A DNA stretch of 64,000 nt from Herbaspirillum robiniae (lineage in GTDB: Bacteria; Pseudomonadota; Gammaproteobacteria; Burkholderiales; Burkholderiaceae_D). Shown piece by piece: positions 56,970 to 64,000 of this stretch (its first letter is position 1; every line of letters starts with the position of its first letter). A program made the translations under genes and the position numbers. The stretch covers positions 62,001 through 126,000 of the forward strand of contig NZ_NJGU01000010.1 in the NCBI RefSeq assembly GCF_002213415.1, read 5' to 3'. The notes under the pieces are model-generated. The model made no database searches, was not told the DNA's origin, and was given only the letters and a program-made list of their open reading frames with translations.

Positions 56970-58223
56970 TCAGTGCTGCTCCTGCAAGGCCCGGCGGATG
57001 CCGGTCGCCAGCCTGATCAGCGCCAGGTCGCTGCCGGCCGGGCCCAGCAATGATACGCCGATCGGCAGGCCGGCGGGCGTGGCGAAGGGGATGCTGACCT
57101 GCGGCAGGCCCGACAGGCCGGCGATGCAGGTGATGCGGAAGCAGCGCGCGCGGATGTCGTCGATCTCCTGCGGCGAGGCGTCGCGCAACGGCGCCACGCT
57201 GGCCGCCGACGGGATCACCGCCACGCCGTCGGCACCGAGGAAGGAGCGTACCTGGTGGCGCACCAGGTCCTGCTTCTCGCGCGCGGCCCGGGCGGCCTCG
57301 GCGCCGGTGTCGCGCGCCATGTCCCAGCGTCCTTGCACGGCCGGGCCGAACGAGGGCGCATGCGTTTCTATCCAGTCGCGGTGCGTTTGCCAGGCTTCAT
57401 GGGCCGAGGCGCTGATGTAGGCGCGACGCCAGTTCTCCAGCTCGCCCCCGCCGGTGGTGAGGCGGCAGTGCTCCGCAGGCATCAGGCCGCGCAGCGCCTC
57501 GTAGACGCGGTGCACCACCGGGTGGAACACCTCGTCGGCCTGTTCCAGCACGTCGAAGGGCAACAGCGCGCGCCTGAAGGCCACGCCGCCGGTCTGCGGC
57601 AGCAGCGCCTGGCCCACGCGCTCGAAGGTGGCGGCATCGTGCGCCAGCCAGGTGGCGGTGTCGAATCCCGGCGAAAGCGGCGCCATGGCCGCGCAGGACA
57701 GCAGGCCGTGCGTGGTGCGCAGGCCCCAGATGCCGCAGTAGCTGGCCGGCACGCGGGTCGAGCCGCCGGTGTCGGTGCCCAGCGCGAAGTCGCACAGGCG
57801 CGCCGCCACCGCCGCGGCCGAGCCGCTGGAAGATCCGCCGGGCACGCGCCCCGGCGCTGCGGCGTTTTCGGGCGTGCCGTAGTGGTGGTTGTCGCCGTGG
57901 ATGCTGTAGGCGATCTCGTCGGTCAGGGTCTTGCCGACCAGGTCGGCGCCGGCGTCCAGCAGCGCCTGCACCACGGCATTGGTGCGGGCCGGGACACCAT
58001 GCGTGCGCAGCCAGTCGGGGTTGCCGGCGCCGGTGGGCCGCCCGGCGATGTCGAACAGGTCCTTGACGCCGAAGCGCAGCCCCGACAGCGGACCGTCGGG
58101 TGTGCCGTCCACGCGGTAGCGGCCATGGGGGACGAAGGCGCCGACCTGGTCGTCGATGTCGAAGGCGCCGAAGTTGAGGGAAGTGCCGGACTGCTTCAAT
58201 GTGTTCTCCAATGCTTGTTCCAT
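56970..58223 (-). CDS. Amidase signature enzyme
   Basis: A 417-residue amidohydrolase with the Ser-cisSer-Lys triad: K54 (GVKDLFD), S131 in GGSSSGSAAAV, and S155 in DTGGSTRVPAS. Members split small amides such as malonamate, biuret-type compounds or allophanate. The ATG at 58223 lies four bases after the upstream stop, so it is co-translated with the deacetylase-like gene; the longer frame from 58259 would overlap it. With the NTF2-like and deacetylase-like neighbours it probably completes hydrolysis of a nitrogen-rich compound. Confidence 0.92.
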   Translation of the reverse strand: MEQALENTLKQSGTSLNFGAFDIDDQVGAFVPHGRYRVDGTPDGPLSGLRFGVKDLFDIAGRPTGAGNPDWLRTHGVPARTNAVVQALLDAGADLVGKTLTDEIAYSIHGDNHHYGTPENAAAPGRVPGGSSSGSAAAVAARLCDFALGTDTGGSTRVPASYCGIWGLRTTHGLLSCAAMAPLSPGFDTATWLAHDAATFERVGQALLPQTGGVAFRRALLPFDVLEQADEVFHPVVHRVYEALRGLMPAEHCRLTTGGGELENWRRAYISASAHEAWQTHRDWIETHAPSFGPAVQGRWDMARDTGAEAARAAREKQDLVRHQVRSFLGADGVAVIPSAASVAPLRDASPQEIDDIRARCFRITCIAGLSGLPQVSIPFATPAGLPIGVSLLGPAGSDLALIRLATGIRRALQEQH

Positions 58224-58227
58224 GCGC

Positions 58228-59208
58228 TCAGAAGGCCTGGCGCAGTTCTTCCAGCGCATCCACGTGTTCGCAGATCGCGCCCGGCGTGGTGAACCAGATC
58301 TCGCCGCGGTCGCGTGCCGCGGCCAGGTGTTCGAGCGCCGCGCGCAGGTGGCGCAGGCGATAGGGCTGGCCCACCAGGTAGGGGTGCAGGGCGATGCCCA
58401 TCACCAGCGGTTGCGCGGCCGACTGCGCCAGCATCTCGTCGAAGTTGTCGACGATCATCTGCGCGAAGTCGCGGCTGTCCATCTGGCGCGCCACGATCAT
58501 GGGGATGTCGTTGAGCTCCTGCGGATAGGGGATGGACCACAGGCTGCCGCCGTCGCGCGTGTTCATGCGTACCGGCTGGTCGTCGTGCGCCCAGTTCAGG
58601 TTGTAGCGGTAGCCGGCCTCCTTCAACAGGTCGGGCGTGAGCAGGCTCTCGGAGATCCAGGGCGAGAGCCAGCCGGTGGGCGCGCTCCCGCTTTCGGCGG
58701 CGATGCGTTCGCGGCAGTGGCGCAGCAGGGCCAGTTCTTCCGCCTCGGCCAGCGTGCCTTGCTGGCGCGCATTGGTGTGGCCGTGGCCGATGATCTCGTC
58801 GCCGCGCACGGCGAAGGCCGCCACCAGGTCCGGGCAGTGGTCGTACAGCGCGGTGTTGATCAATACCCCGGCCGGCAGGCCCAGTTGTTCGAACAGCTCA
58901 AGGCAACGCCAGGCGCCGACGCGGTTGCCGTACTCGCGCCAGGCGTAGTTGAGCACATCGGGCTCCGGGCAGACCGGGCCGAGCTTGGCGCCCAGCCCCT
59001 CGCCGAAGGCGAAATGCTCGATGTTGAAGCCCAGATAGACCGCCAGCCGCGCGCCATTGGGCCAGCGGTATTGCGGCCGCGCGTTGATCGCCGAGTAGCC
59101 GAAGCGGCCGTGGCTGCGCAGCGCGCCGTAGGGCGGCGCGATATGGTCGATATCGTGGCCCAGCGCGTCTTCGGCGCCCGGCGGCAGGATGGTGGCGTGC
59201 ATGTTCAT
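58228..59208 (-). CDS. Polysaccharide-deacetylase-fold hydrolase (PuuE/allantoinase-like)
   Basis: A 326-residue protein with the NodB/deacetylase barrel. The N-terminal region (NARPQYRWPNGARLAVYLGFNIEHF) and GNRVGAWRCLELFEQLGLPA are typical of the PuuE-like sub-family, which opens cyclic amides such as allantoin and not chitin. GHGHTNARQ carries the metal histidines. It precedes the amidase and follows the NTF2-like gene. A cyclic ureide or imide substrate fits the operon and its nitrogen-type promoter next door. Confidence 0.9.
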   Translation of the reverse strand: MNMHATILPPGAEDALGHDIDHIAPPYGALRSHGRFGYSAINARPQYRWPNGARLAVYLGFNIEHFAFGEGLGAKLGPVCPEPDVLNYAWREYGNRVGAWRCLELFEQLGLPAGVLINTALYDHCPDLVAAFAVRGDEIIGHGHTNARQQGTLAEAEELALLRHCRERIAAESGSAPTGWLSPWISESLLTPDLLKEAGYRYNLNWAHDDQPVRMNTRDGGSLWSIPYPQELNDIPMIVARQMDSRDFAQMIVDNFDEMLAQSAAQPLVMGIALHPYLVGQPYRLRHLRAALEHLAAARDRGEIWFTTPGAICEHVDALEELRQAF

Positions 59209-59218
59209 GGTCGCCCCT

Positions 59219-59665
59219 TCACAGTTCGGCCAGGCCGGCGCGCGCCAGCAGGCGCTCGGCGCTGTCGTTCCACACGTCCATCTGCACGATCAGGCCGTGC
59301 CGGATCACGTAGCGGTCGACATAGCGGTTGCCCTCGAAGGCCTGGCCGTCCGGCCACACGCCGTACAGCGTGCCGCGGTTGTAGACCACCGCTTCCTCGG
59401 CACTGGCGCCGGCCACCACTTCCGTACCCTCGAACTGCTTCTTGACCCAGCCGTAGCGGCCGGCGTTGAAAGCGGCGCACTGCGCCGGGTCGATCATTTC
59501 GCGCCCGCCGGTGAAGCGGATCTTCAGCTCCGGCGAGACGAAACGGCGCGCCGCCACCGGATCGGGAATCATCAGCACGCGCAGGTATTCGTCGACCAGG
59601 GCGGCGGGATCGTAGGGCAGGGATTTCTCCTGCGTCGTGTTTGATGATGGTGCGGCGTGCATCAT
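59219..59665 (-). CDS. NTF2-like small protein, AtzH/DUF3225-like
   Basis: A protein of about 148 residues with an NTF2-like cone fold (AALVDEYLRVLMIPDPVAARRFVSPELKI as blocks, then RYVDRYVIRHGLIVQMDVWND). In amide-degradation operons small proteins of this fold (AtzH type) act on unstable carboxylated intermediates beside an amidase. Several starts are possible (GTG 59683, ATG 59674, 59665, 59662). GGAG at 59669-59672 favours 59662/59665. The GTG overlaps an NtrC-like site and is unlikely. It is first in the operon. Confidence 0.82.
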   Translation of the reverse strand: MMHAAPSSNTTQEKSLPYDPAALVDEYLRVLMIPDPVAARRFVSPELKIRFTGGREMIDPAQCAAFNAGRYGWVKKQFEGTEVVAGASAEEAVVYNRGTLYGVWPDGQAFEGNRYVDRYVIRHGLIVQMDVWNDSAERLLARAGLAEL

Positions 59666-59678
59666 TTTCTCCATGTCT

Positions 59679-59695
59679 TGCACAAGCTTTGTGCG
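59679..59695. promoter_or_regulatory. NtrC-like enhancer site
   Basis: TTGCACAAGCTTTGTGCG has GCAC-N7-GTGC (59680-59694), the NtrC consensus spacing. It lies about 108 bp upstream of the sigma-54 -24 element at 59802 and just before the divergent NTF2-like gene. Confidence 0.65.
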
Positions 59696-59799
59696 TTATT
59701 GGCTGCAAAGTGATTCGATTATCAGCGGCAATAAATGAAGATATTTGCTACGTATATTAGATATATATTGTCGGCAAAAATTATCTTCACCAGCGGCGC

Positions 59800-59816
59800 T
59801 TGGCATAGCCCTTGCA
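59800..59816 (+). promoter_or_regulatory. Sigma-54 (-24/-12) promoter for the Liv operon
   Basis: TTGGCATAGCCCTTGCA: GG (59802-59803) and GC (59814-59815) are 10 bases apart. It is 54 bp upstream of the binding-protein ATG. The match to the consensus is very close. Confidence 0.8.
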
Positions 59817-59869
59817 TAAGTCATGCCGGGAGCAATACCACTCATCAAGCCAACCTGGAGGGAAGTCAA

Positions 59870-61054
59870 ATGATCCGTTTCACCCGCCGTACCCTGATCG
59901 CCGCGGCAGCCGCCACCGTCGCCGCCGCACTGTCGCCGCTGGCGCTTGCCGCCGACACCATCAAGATCGGCCTGGTCACCGCGCTGTCGGGCCAGTCCGC
60001 GCAGGCCGGCGAGGCGCTGACCCGCGGCATGACCATCGCCATCGACGAGATCAACGCCAAGGGCGGCCTGCTGGGCGGCCGCAAGCTGGAGCTGGTGCGC
60101 CGCGACGACGAGGCCAATCCGGCCAAGGGCGTGGTGGCCGCGCGCGAGCTGATCTTCAAGGAAAAGGTGGCGGTGCTGTTCGGCGGCCTGGATACCCCGG
60201 TGTCGATGGCCATCGTGCCCATCGCCAACCAGGAGAAGGTGCCCTTCGTCGGCCCGTGGGCGGCCGGCACCGGCGTGACCAAGAACGGCGCCAACCCGAA
60301 CTACGCGTTCCGCGTCTCGGCGGTGGATGAGCTGGTCGACAAGGCCATGCTGAACTATGCGCAAAAGACCTTCAAGAGCAGCAAGGCCGGCCTGATCCTG
60401 GTCAACAATCCCTGGGGCGAATCCAACGAGAAGGGCATCGTCGCCGCACTGGCCGAGAAGGGCCTGAAGCCGGCCGGCGTGGAGAAGTTCGAAGCCAGCG
60501 ACGTCGACATCGTGCCGCAGCTGTCGCGCCTGAAGGCCGCCGGCGCCGACACGCTGTACCTGGTCGGCAACGTCGGCCCCTCGGCGCAGGTGGTGAAGTC
60601 GCTGGACCGCATGGGCTGGAAGGTGCCGGTGGTGTCGCACTGGGGCCCGGCGGGCGGGCGCTTCACCGAGCTGGCAGGACCGAACGCCAGGAACGTGCAC
60701 TTCATCCAGACCTTCAGCTTCTTCGGCAAGCTCTCGCCGGTGGGCGAGAAGGTGGTCGGCGAACTCAAGGCCAAGTATCCGGCCATCAAGGGCCCGGACG
60801 ACATCACCCCGGCCGTGGGCGTGGCCAACGCCTATGACGGCATGCAGCTGGCCGCGCTGGCCATTGCCAGGGCCGGTTCCACCAACGGCGACGCGATCCG
60901 CGAAGGCTTCTACAAGATCGACCGCTACGAAGGCCTGATCAAGACCTACGTCAAGCCCTTCAGCCCGACCGTGCACGACGCGCTGCAGGCCGACGACTAC
61001 GTCTGGGCGCAGTTCATCGACAACCGCATCCTGCCGGTGGGCCTGAGCCAGTAA
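59870..61054 (+). CDS. Branched-chain-type ABC transporter binding protein (LivK-like)
   Basis: A 394-residue periplasmic protein with an RR-containing signal (RFTRRTLIAAAAATVAAALS) and the type I binding-protein fold (IKIGLVTALSGQSAQAGEALTRG, GGLLGGRKLELVRRDDEANP as blocks). Relatives bind branched amino acids, urea or amides; the adjacent amide-hydrolysis operon and nitrogen promoter suggest a nitrogen-rich ligand. CTGGAGGGAAG precedes the ATG at 59870. A strong hairpin separates it from the permease genes, keeping the binding protein in excess. Confidence 0.92.
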   Translation: MIRFTRRTLIAAAAATVAAALSPLALAADTIKIGLVTALSGQSAQAGEALTRGMTIAIDEINAKGGLLGGRKLELVRRDDEANPAKGVVAARELIFKEKVAVLFGGLDTPVSMAIVPIANQEKVPFVGPWAAGTGVTKNGANPNYAFRVSAVDELVDKAMLNYAQKTFKSSKAGLILVNNPWGESNEKGIVAALAEKGLKPAGVEKFEASDVDIVPQLSRLKAAGADTLYLVGNVGPSAQVVKSLDRMGWKVPVVSHWGPAGGRFTELAGPNARNVHFIQTFSFFGKLSPVGEKVVGELKAKYPAIKGPDDITPAVGVANAYDGMQLAALAIARAGSTNGDAIREGFYKIDRYEGLIKTYVKPFSPTVHDALQADDYVWAQFIDNRILPVGLSQ

Positions 61055-61068
61055 CGCCCGCAGGGCAA

Positions 61069-61100
61069 GCCGGGCGCGCAGGACCTGCCGCGCGCCCGGC
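61069..61100 (+). terminator. Hairpin between the livK-like and livH-like genes
   Basis: GCCGGGCGCGC (61069-61079) pairs with GCGCGCCCGGC (61090-61100), 11 bp. No T-run follows, so partial termination or mRNA protection is likely. Confidence 0.6.
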
Positions 61101-61175
61101 GTATCGATCACAGGAATAAACGCAACACCAACGGGAAAGACCTGCGGCATTTGCCGGCAGGGCTGGGAGAACAAG

Positions 61176-62054
61176 ATGCTGCTGTTGTCGGCACTTATCA
61201 GCGGATTCGGACTGGGCAGCATGTACGGTCTGATGGCGCTCGGTTTCTACATGACGTATGCCGTGTCGGGCACCGTCAATTTCGCGCAGGGCAGCTCCAT
61301 GATGCTGGGCGCCGTGCTGTGCTTCACCTTCGCCCAGACGCTGGGCTGGCCGATGTGGCTGGCCGTGGTGCTGGCGCTGGCGCTGTGCGCGCTGTACGGC
61401 CTGCTGGTCGAAGTGCTGGCGGTGCGCCCCTTCGCCAGGCAGGGCTCGAACGCCTGGCTGATGTCCACCGTGGCGCTGGGCATCGTGCTGGACAACCTGG
61501 TCATGCACACCTTCGGCAAGGAGCCGCGCAGCCTGCCTTCGCCGCTGGCGCTGTCGTCCATCGAGGTGGGCGGCGTCGGCCTGGGCGTGTATCCGCTGCA
61601 TCTGCTGATCCCGGCCATCGGCCTGGCGCTGGCGGCGCTGCTGCACACCGTTTCGCGCCGCACGCGCTGGGGCACGGCGTTGCTGGCGGTGGTGCAGAAC
61701 CGCGACGCCGCGCGCCTGATGGGCATTCCCATCACCCGCGCCATCGCCGCCGCCTTCGCGCTCTCGACGCTCTTGGCCGGGGTGGCCGGCGTGCTGATCG
61801 CGCCGCTGTTCAACGTCAACGCCGACATGGGCACGCTGTTTGGCCTCAAGGCTTTCGCCGTGGCCATCCTGGGCGGCATCACCAGCGCCTGGGGCGTGAT
61901 GATCGCCGGCCTGCTGTTCGGCATCGCCGAGGCACTGATCACGGCCACGCTTGGCTCCGGCTACACCCAGATCATCACCTTCGCGCTGGTGATCGCGGTG
62001 CTGGCAATCCGTCCCAATGGCCTGTTCGGCCGCGCACAGGTGAAAAAGGTATGA
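61176..62054 (+). CDS. LivH-type ABC permease
   Basis: A 292-residue membrane protein with about eight spans. Family blocks: GLGSMYGLMALGF, NFAQGSSMMLGA, and the C-terminal LGGITSAWGVMIAGLLFGIAEAL. It forms half of the Liv channel with the LivM part of the next protein. The ATG at 61176 follows GGGAGAACAAG. The stop overlaps the next start by four bases. Confidence 0.94.
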   Translation: MLLLSALISGFGLGSMYGLMALGFYMTYAVSGTVNFAQGSSMMLGAVLCFTFAQTLGWPMWLAVVLALALCALYGLLVEVLAVRPFARQGSNAWLMSTVALGIVLDNLVMHTFGKEPRSLPSPLALSSIEVGGVGLGVYPLHLLIPAIGLALAALLHTVSRRTRWGTALLAVVQNRDAARLMGIPITRAIAAAFALSTLLAGVAGVLIAPLFNVNADMGTLFGLKAFAVAILGGITSAWGVMIAGLLFGIAEALITATLGSGYTQIITFALVIAVLAIRPNGLFGRAQVKKV

Positions 62055-64000
62055 ACAATCTTCCGCATTCGGTCACCGAGGCGCTGCGCCGCGCGGCGCA
62101 GGCGTCCTCGTCCGCTCCCGCCGTCGCCGATCCGCGCAGCAAGGTGCGCCTGGGCCTGGGCACGCCGGCCGCGCTGGCCTGGAGCGCGCTGGGCTTCATC
62201 GCCGCCGCCACGCTGGCGCTGTCGGTGAACAGCTACTACGTGTTCGTGCTGGCCGGCATCGCGCTGGTGGCCATCGTCGGCATCGGCCTGAACGTGCTGA
62301 TCGGCCTGACCGGCCAGGTCTCGTTCGGCCACATCGGCTTTTACGCCATCGGCGCCTATACGGTGGCCATCCTCACCACCAAGGCCGGCTTGTCGTTCTG
62401 GCTGGCCTGGCCACTGGCGGCGCTGGCCGCCGGCGCGCTGGGCGTGCTGCTGGCCTTGCCGGCGCTGCGTGTGAAGGGGCCGTATCTGGCGATGATCACC
62501 ATCGCCTTCAGCTTCATCATCCAGCACGCCATCATCGAGATGCGCGATCTGACCGGCGGCCAGAACGGCATCATGGGGCTGACGGCGCCGTCCTTCCTCG
62601 GGCTGCAGGCCGAGCGCGCCATCGCCGTGCTGGGCCTGGTGACGGCGGCGGTCATGCTGGCCTGTTACTGCTGGCTCTCGCGCGGCAGCTGGGGCGCGGC
62701 GATGCGCGCGGTGCGCGACAGCGAGACCGCCTCCGAATCCATCGGCCTGAACCCGCTGGTGATCAAGACCGCCGCCTTCGCCATCTCGGCCGCGCTGGCC
62801 GGGCTTGCCGGCGGGCTGTTCGCGCCGCTGTCGACCTTCGTCACGCCCGACACCTTCAGCTTCATGCAATCGATCCTGTTCGTGCTGGTGGTGGTGGTGG
62901 GCGGTTCCGGTTCCATCATGGGGCCGGTGATCGGCGCGGTCATCGTGGGCGCCTTGCCCGAGCTGCTCTCCAGCATGGAGGATTACCGCCTGCTGTTCTT
63001 CGGCGCCTTGCTGTTGCTGGTGCTGTGGATCGCGCCGGACGGCGTGACCGGCCTGCTGCGCAAGCTGGTTGCCGCCTTGCGCAAGCCCTCCGCCCCGGCG
63101 TTGCCGGCGGCGGGCGCGGCTGAAGACGTCTCGTTGCCGGTGCGCACCCGGCGCACGCTGTCGGCCGAGGGCCTGACCATGGTGTTCGGCGGCGTGCGCG
63201 CGGTCGGCGGGCTGGGCTTCGACGTGCCGGCCTCGGCCGTCACCAGCCTGATCGGCCCCAACGGCGCCGGCAAGACCACGGCGCTGAACATGCTTTCCGG
63301 TTTCTACCGGCCGACGTCGGGCGGCTTCAGGCTGGGCGACACCGCGCTGGCCGGCCTGCCGGCGTTTCGCATCGCCCGCCACGGCGTGGCGCGCACCTAC
63401 CAGACTTCGCAGCTGTTCGGCAGCCTGAGCGTGCTCGACAACGTGGCGCTGGCCTGCGGCCGCGGCCGCCTGGGCGGCCTGCTGTCGGCGCGCGGCTTCG
63501 GCGACGCCGCGGTGCGCGAGCGCGGCATCAGCCTGCTGGCCTATTGCGGCTATCACGGCGCGGTCGATATCGTCGCCGCCGACCTGGCCCACGTCGACCG
63601 CCGCCTGGTCGAGATCGCGCGCGCCCTGGCCGCCGACCCCGATGTGCTGCTGCTGGACGAGCCGGCCGCCGGCCTGTCCCGCGAAGACAAGAGCATGCTG
63701 GCGCGCCTGCTGCAGAAGATCGCCGCCGCCGGCATCAGCGTGGTGGTGGTCGAGCACGACATGGAGCTGGTGATGCAGATCTCCAGCCGCATCGTGGTGC
63801 TGGACGCCGGGCAGCGCCTGGCCATCGGCACCCCGCAGCAAGTGCAGAACGATCCGGCGGTGCGCCAGGCCTATCTGGGCGAGAACGCGCAGCAAGCCGC
63901 GGCGGCGTCGCGCGCGCCGGTGCAGGGTGCGACCGAGCTGCTGGGCGTGGGCGAACTGGTGACGGGCTACGGCGCCGAGCCGGTCCTGCACGGCATCAAC
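62051..64000 (+). CDS. Fused LivM-LivG-LivF transporter protein, cut by window edge
   Basis: One open frame of 650 codons from the ATG at 62051, with no stop before the edge. Residues ~30-345 are a LivM permease (NVLIGLTGQVSFGHIGFYAIGAY), then a linker, then a LivG ATPase with Walker A GPNGAGKTT (402-410) and Walker B VLLLDEPAAGLSRED. From about residue 630 a second ATPase (LivF: ELLGVGELVTGYGAEPVLHGIN) begins. In LivG the signature is LAHVDRR in place of LSGGQ, seen in some LivG proteins. The triple fusion fixes subunit ratio. Only the first part of LivF is visible. Confidence 0.9.
   Translation, partial: MNNLPHSVTEALRRAAQASSSAPAVADPRSKVRLGLGTPAALAWSALGFIAAATLALSVNSYYVFVLAGIALVAIVGIGLNVLIGLTGQVSFGHIGFYAIGAYTVAILTTKAGLSFWLAWPLAALAAGALGVLLALPALRVKGPYLAMITIAFSFIIQHAIIEMRDLTGGQNGIMGLTAPSFLGLQAERAIAVLGLVTAAVMLACYCWLSRGSWGAAMRAVRDSETASESIGLNPLVIKTAAFAISAALAGLAGGLFAPLSTFVTPDTFSFMQSILFVLVVVVGGSGSIMGPVIGAVIVGALPELLSSMEDYRLLFFGALLLLVLWIAPDGVTGLLRKLVAALRKPSAPALPAAGAAEDVSLPVRTRRTLSAEGLTMVFGGVRAVGGLGFDVPASAVTSLIGPNGAGKTTALNMLSGFYRPTSGGFRLGDTALAGLPAFRIARHGVARTYQTSQLFGSLSVLDNVALACGRGRLGGLLSARGFGDAAVRERGISLLAYCGYHGAVDIVAADLAHVDRRLVEIARALAADPDVLLLDEPAAGLSREDKSMLARLLQKIAAAGISVVVVEHDMELVMQISSRIVVLDAGQRLAIGTPQQVQNDPAVRQAYLGENAQQAAAASRAPVQGATELLGVGELVTGYGAEPVLHGIN

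Overview
The window is GC-rich, densely coded DNA of a free-living betaproteobacterium. The gene order (xseB-ispA-dxs; pilT-yggS-proC; a large set of TRAP, Ugp and Liv transporters; OxyR with Cys199 and Cys208) best fits an Oxalobacteraceae / Herbaspirillum-like chromosome. That assignment is inference from gene content and codon style. No rRNA, tRNA, CRISPR, prophage or insertion sequence was seen.

Layout. 1-6.4 kb: a sulfurtransferase cut by the window edge, a DMT exporter, a Rieske oxygenase, and divergent from it the isoprenoid genes xseB-ispA-dxs. 6.4-14.5 kb: a cobalamin adenosyltransferase, a D-2-hydroxyacid dehydrogenase, a LysR regulator and the glycolate oxidase operon glcDEF. 14.7-17.5 kb: two tandem dicarboxylate/amino-acid:cation symporter paralogues. 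17.6-29.7 kb: a catabolic island. A minus-strand operon (thiolase, acyl-CoA synthetase, two PPC/DUF296 proteins) is divergent from a plus-strand operon (TRAP binding protein, fused TRAP permease, two SDRs), followed by a LysR gene and a divergent sigma-54 activator that lacks a sensor domain. 29.9-41.8 kb: ilvC; a GGDEF-EAL protein coupled to a PhnD-like binding protein; GST, gamma-glutamylcyclotransferase and glutathione peroxidase; pilT, yggS, proC and an NlpD-like lipoprotein; tpm and ubiA. 42-46.4 kb: ugpBAEC. 46.4-56 kb: oxyR, ppk2, a metallophosphoesterase, a GlxA-type regulator with an MFS transporter, and a NemR-like repressor with two oxidoreductases. 56-64 kb: GntR, amidase, polysaccharide-deacetylase-like hydrolase and NTF2-like protein, divergent from a Liv ABC transporter whose permease and ATPases are fused in one reading frame that runs off the window.

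The strongest new signals are regulatory. The 710-bp gap at 21528-22237 carries two outward-facing sigma-54 (-24/-12) promoters, one for each operon of the catabolic island. Between them lie a cluster of TGTCGCA/TGCGACA half-sites and a separate 14-bp palindrome. The neighbouring activator gene keeps its AAA+ and Fis domains, has GAFSGA in place of GAFTGA, and has no input domain. It shares its promoter region with a LysR gene that has a perfect 15-bp T-N11-A palindrome 3 bp from its start codon. This reads as a two-step circuit: LysR senses the substrate and controls how much always-on sigma-54 activator is made. A third sigma-54 promoter, with an NtrC-like enhancer, precedes the Liv operon and points to nitrogen control of an amide or ureide scavenging locus.

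Two copies of a ~490-bp intergenic element (9833-10320 and 26942-27432) share a conserved core, but their long hairpin arms differ in sequence while staying complementary within each copy, which is direct evidence of selection for structure. Two heptanucleotide tandem arrays are also present.
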